From the NCBI RefSeq assembly GCF_025263565.1, contig NZ_CP079865.1, positions 5,270,001 through 5,334,000 on the forward strand: a DNA stretch of 64,000 bases. The letters run 5' to 3'. This document shows positions 8,806-15,296 of this stretch, piece by piece (position 1 is the first letter of the stretch; every line of letters starts with the position of its first letter). Source of the stretch: Mycobacterium sp. SMC-8. Lineage in GTDB: Bacteria; Actinomycetota; Actinomycetes; Mycobacteriales; Mycobacteriaceae. The notes under the pieces are model-generated. The model searched no databases. It was not told the DNA's origin and worked only from the letters and a program-made list of their open reading frames with translations. The position numbers were made by a program, and so were the translations under genes.

Positions 8806-10324
8806 CAACGTCCGCCAGGGTCTCGGCGGCATGGGACTTCAACGTGCCGATGTGCTTGCGCCCCTTGAGGAAGTACCAGAGCAGCCCGGCGCCGACGATG
8901 ATGCCGATGTAGACGAACGCGCCCCAGGTGTTGTACCAGGGTTCACCGTAGACCGCGGCGCGCGGCCAGGCGAGGTTTACCGCCATCCCGATCCCCCACA
9001 CCACGGCCACGATGTTGACCGGCAGCCCCCAGCGGCCCATGGTGAAGTAGCCGCCTTCCTTGAGATCCGCCGGCGGCCAATGCCCTTGCAGCCGCTTTTT
9101 GAGCAAGGGGCCGGTGACCATCAGGTAGGCCAGGTAGATCATGATGATGGCGATCGAGGTCAGCACCGTGAAGATCTGCGGATTGGTGATGTTGACGACC
9201 AGGATGATCACCGCGATGATCCCGATGGTCACGGCCGGGACGATCGGGGTCTGGGTCCGCGGGTTGACCGTGGCCAGTTTCTCGCCGAACGGCAGCGCGT
9301 TGTCCCGGGCCATCGCGAACGTCAGCCGGATCGCGGCGGTGTGTACCGCCAGACAGCACACCGTCACCGCGATCACGATGCACGCCAGGAAGATCTTGCC
9401 CAGCGGGCCCCACATCACCTGCTCGACGATGTACTGCAGACCGCCGCTGCTCTCGCCGAGCTGCGGGTCCGCAAGGTTGGGCGCGGCCATCACCGCGAAC
9501 ACCAGGATGCCGCCGCCGATCACGAACGAGGCCAGGATGGCGCGGGCGATCGCCTTGGGCGCGGTGCGGCGCGGTTCTACCGTCTCCTCGCCGAGTGAGC
9601 TCGCGGTGTCGAATCCGTACATCACATAACCCGACGCCAGCGACGCGATCAGGAACGCGCCGAGAAAGCCCATGCTCTCCCCCGAGCCGTAGCCGTTGGT
9701 GGAGAAGAAGATATCCGGGCTGTTCTGCACGTTGATCGCCAGCAGGAACACGATGAGTACCGCGGCGATCAATTCGATGAACACGCCGCTGGAGTTGATG
9801 CGCGCCATCAGGCGCACCCCGAGCGCGTTGACCGACGTGGTGAACACGATCAGCACGGTGCCGAGCAGTACCGCATTGGCGGCGTAGTCGTAGGTGCCGC
9901 TGCCGTCGCCGATGACCTGGAAGCCGCTCCACAGCCGGGGCAGGTTCAGCTGGTAGGCCAGCGCGACCGCCGAGATGGTCACGATCGAGGCCGTCAGCAT
10001 CAGCCAGCCCGAGGTCCAGCCGACCAGCCTGCTGGCCAGCTTCTTGCTCCAGTTGTAAACCGAGCCCGCCACCGGGTATTTCGCGGCCAGTTCCATGAAG
10101 CACAGCGCGACGGCCATCTGACCGACGAACACCATCGGCCACGACCACAGATAGGCCGGTCCGGCGGTGCCGTAACCGAAGTAGAAGAGCTGGAATGTGC
10201 CGGTCAGGATCGAGATGTAGCTGACGCCTGCGGCGAAGCTGGCGAACTTCCCGATGCTGCGGTCCAGTGACTCCTTGTAGCCGAAATCCTCCATGCCACT
10301 GTCGGCATGGATCTGTTTGATCAC
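8798..10324 (-). CDS. APC-superfamily amine/amino-acid permease (probable choline-type uptake)
   Basis: An integral membrane transporter of about 508 residues with some 12 hydrophobic segments and the APC consensus near the N-terminus (ELAAKYPVAGSVYNWSKKL), the eukaryotic-like ACT/GABA-permease pattern. The first reliable starts are the GTG at 10324 and an ATG at 10294; a purine-rich GGGGAAGGGG lies 17 bp upstream of the GTG. It follows the 3' end of the aldehyde dehydrogenase and overlaps the GMC gene, placing it in the choline to glycine operon, where it would import choline or a related quaternary amine. Substrate is inferred from context only. Its promoter may be disturbed by the transposon just upstream. 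Confidence 0.88.
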   Translation of the reverse strand: MIKQIHADSGMEDFGYKESLDRSIGKFASFAAGVSYISILTGTFQLFYFGYGTAGPAYLWSWPMVFVGQMAVALCFMELAAKYPVAGSVYNWSKKLASRLVGWTSGWLMLTASIVTISAVALAYQLNLPRLWSGFQVIGDGSGTYDYAANAVLLGTVLIVFTTSVNALGVRLMARINSSGVFIELIAAVLIVFLLAINVQNSPDIFFSTNGYGSGESMGFLGAFLIASLASGYVMYGFDTASSLGEETVEPRRTAPKAIARAILASFVIGGGILVFAVMAAPNLADPQLGESSGGLQYIVEQVMWGPLGKIFLACIVIAVTVCCLAVHTAAIRLTFAMARDNALPFGEKLATVNPRTQTPIVPAVTIGIIAVIILVVNITNPQIFTVLTSIAIIMIYLAYLMVTGPLLKKRLQGHWPPADLKEGGYFTMGRWGLPVNIVAVVWGIGMAVNLAWPRAAVYGEPWYNTWGAFVYIGIIVGAGLLWYFLKGRKHIGTLKSHAAETLADVDG

Positions 10325-10356
10325 CGTCGTGCGAGCCTGCCCCTTCCCCGGACGGA

Positions 10357-10446
10357 CTAACCTTTGAACCAACCCGCAGCAGTGGGAGCGGTGTTGTGCC
10401 AGATGTGTTTGAGTTCCTGGTATTCCGCGAGCCCGGTGGGCCCTAG
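10357..10446 (-). pseudogene. Betaine-aldehyde dehydrogenase, detached 3' end
   Basis: A short tail reading G-P-T-G-L-A-E-Y-Q-E-L-K-H-I-W-H-N-T and ending A-A-G-W-F-K-G-stop, the typical C-terminus of a betaine-type aldehyde dehydrogenase. It is the missing end of the gene at 18678-20081, now 8.2 kb away. Joining the two at a single CTAG gives N-G-R-E-L-G-P-T-G-L-A-E-Y with no gap. An open frame runs from the neighbouring transposase into this tail, but that is a chance fusion and not a real gene. Confidence 0.93.
10443..10446. repeat. Target-site duplication CTAG, left end of the 8.2-kb transposon
   Basis: CTAG between the aldehyde dehydrogenase tail and the outer end of the IS5-type element. 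Its partner is at 18678-18681. On the minus strand the same four bases supply the TAG stop codon of the transposase orfB. Confidence 0.9.
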
Positions 10447-11367
10447 GGCGTGTCTCCCATATGGCGTGTCCAGATGATGCACGCGCTGAGGACTACGGCG
10501 GCGCGGTAGACGATGGCGAGCTTGTCGTAGCGGGTGGCCAGTCCGCGCCATTGTTTGAGCAGGGCGAAAGATCGTTCGACGAGATTGCGCTGCTTGTAGC
10601 GGATCTCGTCGAACGCCGGCGGTCGCCCGCCTCGTCGTCCACGGCGTAGCCGTGCGGCGATCTCGTCGCTTTTCTGCGGGATGACCGCGGCGATCCCACG
10701 ATCGCGCAGCATCCGTCGTGCGACCCCGCTGGAGTAGGCGCGGTCGGCGATCACCGCATCCGGGTGCGAACGCGACCGTCCGTGGTGGCGCGGCACGACG
10801 ATCTCGTCGAGCACACCTGCCAGCATCGCCTGGTCGTTGCGTTGCCCACCGGTGATCACCACAGCCAGTGGTCGACCGTTGCCGTCGACGGCGGTGTGGA
10901 TCTTGGTGGTCAATCCACCCCGTGACCGCCCGATACCGTGACCTGCGGGTTCGCACTCGGTCAGCGGCAGATTCGTGTAATTCGACCCAGCCCCCTGTGT
11001 CCTGATCGGGTCGGGTCGTGTTCGTCGCGTGCTGATGCGCCCGGTTGATCGTGGCGTCTACCGATACCGTCCAGTCCAATCGGCCGTCGGCATCGGCGGT
11101 CGCCAACAGTGCCATCAGCACCCGATCCCACGTACCGTCACCGGCGTAGCGACGATGGCGCTTCCACACCGTCTGCCAGGGCCCGAACTCCGAACGAGGC
11201 AGGTCACGCCACGGAATCCCGGTCCGGTACCGGTAGATGATGCCCTCGACAACCCGTCGATCGTCACCAAAGGGGTGCCCGCGACGCCCCTCATTGGAGG
11301 GCAACAGCCTCGAAATCAACTCCCACTGGGCATCATTGAAAAACCGGAACCGCGAAGCCATCGTCAC
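10443..11367 (-). CDS. IS5-family transposase, two frames (orfA + orfB)
   Basis: orfA starts at 11367 (or the ATG at 11361: M-A-S-R-F-R-F-F-N-D) and contains the helix region and first catalytic aspartate (V-S-V-D-A-T-I-N-R-A-H-Q-H). orfB, in the +1 frame from about 10990, contains GIGRSRGGLTTKIH, the second aspartate (V-I-A-D-R-A-Y-S) and the glutamate (N-L-V-E-R-S-F-A-L-L-K-Q-W). The frames join at a CAGGGGG run as in copy 1, suggesting programmed frameshifting. The orfB stop codon (TAG) is not within the element: it is made by the flanking CTAG target site. Confidence 0.9.
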
Positions 11368-11413
11368 CTCGACAGCATCGCCTCAAAACCGAGTCCCATA
11401 AGGGAGACACGCC
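10447..11413 (-). mobile_element. IS5-family insertion sequence (copy 2), intact
   Basis: 967 bp between CTAG at 10443-10446 and CTAG at 11414-11417. Terminal inverted repeats are nearly perfect: GGCGTGTCTCCCATATGG on the left and GGCGTGTCTCCCTTATGG read inward from the right. It encodes a two-frame transposase and forms the left end of the 8.2-kb segment. Its right-hand CTAG is shared with the adjoining IS1182-type element, so one of the two inserted at the flank of the other. Confidence 0.93.
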
Positions 11414-11417
11414 CTAG

Positions 11418-13187
11418 GAGTCTGCTGAATTAGTGGGTTGATGGGGCGGGGCGTCTCAAGCGCTCGTCGGCGCGTGTGTGAAGTCACAGGCAGGCCGACA
11501 GATTCGGGATTGCCCCGCCGTTTGGGGCGTGGCAATCCGATGTTCGCGCCGCAAGGCCGCCGGGATGTCTGGGCTTAGGCGATGGCCCAGGTGGTGCCGG
11601 TGTGGGTCAGGCCCATGCTGATCAGGCGGCGCAGGTTCAATGCGGCGGCGCGGTGGTGCAGCCAGTGGTTGTTCTTGCTGACGCCGCGGTAGCGGACTTT
11701 GCGGTTGCCGCGGGTCAACCAGGCGATCGAGCGTTCCACCATGGGGCGGTGTTGGCGGTACTCGGCCTGCCATTCGGGTGTGCGCGCGATGGCCCGGGCG
11801 GCACGTAGGTGCGGTTCGTGTTCGCTGATGGTGAGCTTTCGCCCACGCACTGCGGTGGTGCACAGGTGCCTCAAAGCGCATGACCGGCAATGCTTTTCGA
11901 ATGCGGCTCCACCGCTAGGCCCGATGGGGATGGTGTGCTCGGCCGGACACGTCACGGTACGGGCCGCGAAATCGATGGTGAAGTCATCGCTGGTGAACCC
12001 ACCCGGGACCGGGGTTCTCAGCGGGAGCGGTTTGATCACGGCGACATGCTTGAGCTCGGCCAGCGTCGCCCGTGCCTGACCGGTGCCGTAGGCCGAATCG
12101 CCGAGCACCCGCACCGCCGTCGTCTCGTGTGCCAGCAGCGCCAGTCCGATGACGGCTTCGTGATTGTCTTGTCCGCTTGCCTTGGTCAGCGCGCAGTCGG
12201 TGATGATCCCGGTATCAGGTTCGACCGCGATGTGGGCCTTGTATCCGTCCTGGCGGCGATGCACCGTCTTATGGGCATGGCGGGCTTCGGGATCCACGGT
12301 AGAGATCACCCGATCACCGGCCACCTTCTGCGCGATGCGCCACTGCCCGTCGGTGCCATCAGAACCCTCGACCGGTTCGACGTCCTGGCCGGCGACCAGC
12401 GCCAACAACGACACCGCCTCAGCGGCGCGCGGGCCCAGTTCCTGGTCGGGCAGATGCCCCAGCAGCCGGTGCGCATCGCCGACCAAGGCGTCGACAAGCT
12501 GGTCGCGGGCGGTTCTGTCGTTCCAGGCGATCGCCGGTTTACCCGGATCGCTGTAATCGTGGGCGGTGCAGTAAGTGGTGATCACCTCGCCGGCCCCTGG
12601 GACTTCGCGCCCGACCCGGCGGATCGCAGCGATCAGCTGGGTTACGGTGTCCTGGGTGGACACCGCATCATCGAGCACGGTGGAGTCCAACGCTCGCCGC
12701 GTCTTTTTGGCCAACACACCGGTCTGCGCCACGACGGCCTTGACCGCCTCAAAGATCCGGTCCGGCGCCTGCGAGGCCGCCAGCCGGCGCCGCCAATAGG
12801 TCAGCGTGGTCGAGTGAAACGCCGGCGCGGTCACCGCCAACCCGCACGCGGCTTTCCAGCGCAGATCGAAGGTGACCGCGTCCACGGTCTCGCTATCAGA
12901 GAGCCCGTGCAGGGCCTGCAAGGTGATCACCGAGGCCATCACCTCGGCCGGCACGCTCGGACGCCCCCGCCGCGACGGGAAAAGATCAGCGAACATCGCC
13001 TCGGGAAACAACTCGTGGCGGTGTTCGGCCAGGAATACAAACATGCTGTCGGACTTCAGCAGATGCCCGGCAACCGACTCCGCATCCAACAGCTCACGCT
13101 GATCCTCAGAATGCCCCTGCATCCATTAATCATCTCGAGAACCCAGCCACAAACCCCGCCACCACGCCGGATTAATTCAGCAGACTC
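11418..13187 (-). mobile_element. IS1182-family insertion sequence
   Basis: 1770 bp between CTAG at 11414-11417 and CTAG at 13188-13191. Its inverted repeats are GAGTCTGCTGAATTA at the left and the same 15 bases read inward from the right. It holds one large transposase gene. It abuts the IS5-type element through a shared CTAG, and its right end cuts off the 5' part of a zeta-toxin-like gene. Confidence 0.93.
11575..13122 (-). CDS. IS1182-family transposase
   Basis: 515 residues, full length for the family. An N-terminal DUF772-type domain (V-P-A-E-V-M-A-S-V-I-T-L-Q-A-L-H-G) is followed by a DDE catalytic core: first aspartate in R-R-A-L-D-S-T-V-L-D-D-A, second in V-L-G-D-S-A-Y-G-T-G, and the glutamate in R-P-M-V-E-R-S-I-A-W-L. 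Two CxxC-type cysteine clusters near residues 405-425 (C-P-A-E-H and K-H-C-R-S-C-A-L-R-H-L-C) are usual in this group. The gene looks intact, so the element may be active. Confidence 0.95.
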   Translation of the reverse strand: MQGHSEDQRELLDAESVAGHLLKSDSMFVFLAEHRHELFPEAMFADLFPSRRGRPSVPAEVMASVITLQALHGLSDSETVDAVTFDLRWKAACGLAVTAPAFHSTTLTYWRRRLAASQAPDRIFEAVKAVVAQTGVLAKKTRRALDSTVLDDAVSTQDTVTQLIAAIRRVGREVPGAGEVITTYCTAHDYSDPGKPAIAWNDRTARDQLVDALVGDAHRLLGHLPDQELGPRAAEAVSLLALVAGQDVEPVEGSDGTDGQWRIAQKVAGDRVISTVDPEARHAHKTVHRRQDGYKAHIAVEPDTGIITDCALTKASGQDNHEAVIGLALLAHETTAVRVLGDSAYGTGQARATLAELKHVAVIKPLPLRTPVPGGFTSDDFTIDFAARTVTCPAEHTIPIGPSGGAAFEKHCRSCALRHLCTTAVRGRKLTISEHEPHLRAARAIARTPEWQAEYRQHRPMVERSIAWLTRGNRKVRYRGVSKNNHWLHHRAAALNLRRLISMGLTHTGTTWAIA

Positions 13188-13191
13188 CTAG

Positions 13192-13447
13192 CTGTGCAGC
13201 GTGTCCGATACCGCGTACAGGCCGGGGCCACGTGGTACCCGGAGACAAGATTCGCGCGCGTTATCAACGGCTTTGGGATCTGGTCGCCACGGCCGCCCGC
13301 CGCGCGGACGAGGCAACGTTCTACGACAACAGCGCGATCCGCGGTCCGCGTATCGTTGCTCAACTCGCTGCCGGCACCGCCGTGGGTCAACCCACGTGGC
13401 CCTCTTGGACTCCGTCTCCTCTCGTCGGTCGCTGGCCGCACAGGTGA
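13192..13447 (+). pseudogene. Zeta-toxin-like kinase, 3' fragment truncated by the IS1182 element
   Basis: A frame that is open from the IS border to a TGA at 13447 reads H-V-V-P-G-D-K-I-R-A-R-Y-Q-R-L-W-D-L-V and Y-D-N-S-A-I-R-G-P-R-I-V-A-Q. This resembles the C-terminal part of zeta-toxin-type proteins (UDP-N-acetylglucosamine kinase-like P-loop enzymes). The P-loop half is missing, so the product cannot be active. The junction with the CTAG at 13188-13191 shows that the insertion removed or displaced the 5' part. No antitoxin gene is present here. Confidence 0.7.
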
Positions 13448-13514
13448 CGTCGACGCCGACCGGGCGCATATGAAAGAACGGCGGCACCTGGCAGTCGCGC
13501 CGCGGGCGATCGCC

Positions 13515-13835
13515 TCAGGCGGTGGGATCGAGTTCTGCTTGGTGGTGGAAGTGCCGCCACATCCGGGCGCCGCCGGACAACGCGACGAGTACGCCGATCC
13601 CGCCGATCACGATGCCGATGAACAGCGCCAGGAACAGTGGGTCCACGGCATCGCCGGGCTCGCCGGCTCCGATCATGCCGCCGACGAGGAATCCGAACAG
13701 CGGCGCCAACACCGCTACCGAGCCGCCCAGCAGCGCGCGCCACAGACCGGGCGGGGTCGGCTCGAGCACGACGGGCCGTCCCGGAGCTGGCGCATCGTCG
13801 GTCGTCTGCGCCTGGTCAGCTACGCTGTCACTCAT
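13515..13835 (-). CDS. Small membrane protein, last gene of the NO reductase operon
   Basis: 106 residues: a polar, acidic N-terminus of about 30 residues, then two hydrophobic segments (roughly 33-57 and 65-88: G-S-V-A-V-L-A-P-L-F-G-F-L-V-G and L-F-I-G-I-V-I-G-G-I-G-V-L-V) and a short His-rich tail (M-W-R-H-F-H-H-Q). Its ATG lies inside the end of the slipin gene (8-bp overlap), so it is translated with it. I do not recognise a family. A role as an accessory subunit of the slipin or the NO reductase is only a guess from position. Confidence 0.7.
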   Translation of the reverse strand: MSDSVADQAQTTDDAPAPGRPVVLEPTPPGLWRALLGGSVAVLAPLFGFLVGGMIGAGEPGDAVDPLFLALFIGIVIGGIGVLVALSGGARMWRHFHHQAELDPTA

Positions 13836-14652
13836 CGGATTTCACCCTCCTGATGTGGGGGACGGTGTCGCCGCTCGACCTGTCGGACGACGACGTTGTC
13901 TGTCCGCCTTCGAGGAACGGGCGGACGATGTCGATCGGGATCGGGAACACAACCGTCGAGTTCTGGTCGGCGCCCAGTTCCAGCAGGGTCTGCAGGTAGC
14001 GCAGCTGCAGCGAGGCGGGGCTCTCGCTGAGTGTGATTGCCGCGTCGCGTAATTCGGCCGAGGCTTGGAGTTCTCCATGAGCGCTGATCACCTTGGCGCG
14101 TCGTTCCCGCTCGGCTTCGGCCTCCCGGGCCATCGCCCGTTGCATCATCTCCGGGATCTCGACGTCCTTGATCTCGACGACTTCGACGAGGATGCCCCAG
14201 GGCTCGGTCTGCTTGGCGATGGAGGCGGCGAGATCCTCGTTGAGGTCGGCCCGGTGGGCCAGCAGGGTGTCGAGGTCGGCGCGTCCGACGACCGAGCGCA
14301 GCGTGGTCTGGGCGATCTGTGACGTCGCGACCGCGAAGTTCTCCACGGCCATCACCGATTTGGTGGGCTCGGTGACCCGGAAGAGGACCACAGCGTTGAC
14401 CCGTGCGGTGACGTTGTCGCGGGTGATCACTTCCTGCGGCGGGATGGTCAGCGTCACGGTCCGCAGATCGACCCGCACGAGTTTGTCGATGCCCGGCACC
14501 ACGATCACGATGCCGGGTCCGAGAGGTCCCCGTAGCCGGCCGAGACGGAAGGCGACACCGCGCTCGTACTCCTTGACGATCCGGATCGAGGCGACCGCAA
14601 GCACCAGCAACACCAGGATCAGGAAGGCGAGAACAACCATCCAGGCCTCCAT
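13828..14652 (-). CDS. Slipin / stomatin-like SPFH-domain membrane protein
   Basis: 274 residues from the ATG at 14652, which shares one base with the stop of the preceding gene (TGATG). One N-terminal transmembrane helix (M-V-V-L-A-F-L-I-L-V-L-L-V-L-A-V-A) is followed by the SPFH/prohibitin domain (EYERGVAFRLGRLRGPLGPG, PPQEVITRDNVTARVNAVV) and a charged coiled region (A-M-A-R-E-A-E-A-E-R-E-R-R-A-K). Slipins form oligomeric scaffolds in membrane microdomains and usually pair with a NfeD protein; no NfeD gene is seen here. Instead it is locked into an operon with a respiratory NO reductase, which suggests it organises that enzyme in the membrane (inference). Confidence 0.9.
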   Translation of the reverse strand: MEAWMVVLAFLILVLLVLAVASIRIVKEYERGVAFRLGRLRGPLGPGIVIVVPGIDKLVRVDLRTVTLTIPPQEVITRDNVTARVNAVVLFRVTEPTKSVMAVENFAVATSQIAQTTLRSVVGRADLDTLLAHRADLNEDLAASIAKQTEPWGILVEVVEIKDVEIPEMMQRAMAREAEAERERRAKVISAHGELQASAELRDAAITLSESPASLQLRYLQTLLELGADQNSTVVFPIPIDIVRPFLEGGQTTSSSDRSSGDTVPHIRRVKSDE

Positions 14653-15296
14653 CAGTGCATCTCCCGACGCTCGGCTCGCCGGTCCGACGCATAGGACGTG
14701 CGGCGTCGAACCTCGTTCTCGGCAATGCGTTTTCGTTCCTCGAGGTTCTCGTCGAGGGAGGCAAAGCTCACCCCGACCGGCACCGCCGGGGTGCGGCGCA
14801 GGTGCGACCACAGCGGCAGCGTCACCACCACGAACACCACGGCCGAGCCGACCAGCAGCAGGGCCTCGGCGGCGGTGTCGGAGGCCAGCGCGGTCGCCAG
14901 CGGCAAAATCACCGCGATGACGCCGATAGCACAGGCGATCCCGCGGTGGAAGCGTGCCGACTCCGATGCCGGCCAGTTGTCGATGGCGCGGCTCATCTCG
15001 CGGCCGTCGTGGGAGGTGGTGCAGCTTTCTTTGACTGGGCAGGCGTTGCAGACAGTCGGGGTGCCCCGATACCGCATCACCCGGTTGTCCGGGTCAAAAG
15101 ACGTGGGCCACAACCACTGATCCTGTGGGCATTGCCAAGCGTCGTGGTCCTCGTGGTAGAGGAAGCCGCCGGATCGGTGTTGTTCCACCTTCGCCGCGGC
15201 GCGTCGGGCGAACATGTCGATGCCGTACGCGACAAGGACGAGCAGCACCCCGTAGGCGATGGTCAGCCACGCGGCGATCCCGATGCCGGCGATCAC
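14652..15296 (-). CDS. Membrane protein with central Cys-motif loop, coupled to NO reductase
   Basis: 214 residues from a GTG at 15296 that overlaps the NO reductase stop (GTGA). There is one hydrophobic helix at the N-terminus (A-W-L-T-I-A-Y-G-V-L-L-V-L-V-A-Y), a polar loop of about 80 residues, then two more helices (G-I-A-C-A-I-G-V-I-A-V-I-L-P-L-A and A-L-L-L-V-G-S-A-V-V-F-V-V-V) and a basic tail. The loop contains W-Q-C-P-Q-D-Q-W-L-W-P and V-C-N-A-C-P-V-K-E-S-C, four cysteines that could bind a metal or Fe-S centre; the C-x2-C-P-V-x3-C part looks like motifs seen in WhiB-type clusters. No known family is recognised. Strict coupling to the reductase suggests an electron-transfer, assembly or NO-sensing partner. 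Confidence 0.75.
   Translation of the reverse strand: MIAGIGIAAWLTIAYGVLLVLVAYGIDMFARRAAAKVEQHRSGGFLYHEDHDAWQCPQDQWLWPTSFDPDNRVMRYRGTPTVCNACPVKESCTTSHDGREMSRAIDNWPASESARFHRGIACAIGVIAVILPLATALASDTAAEALLLVGSAVVFVVVTLPLWSHLRRTPAVPVGVSFASLDENLEERKRIAENEVRRRTSYASDRRAERREMH

Noticed and set aside
10357..11367. A 336-codon frame joining transposase orfA to the aldehyde dehydrogenase tail
   Set aside because: The middle part is out of frame with the real transposase orfB; the fusion arises by chance from the insertion.
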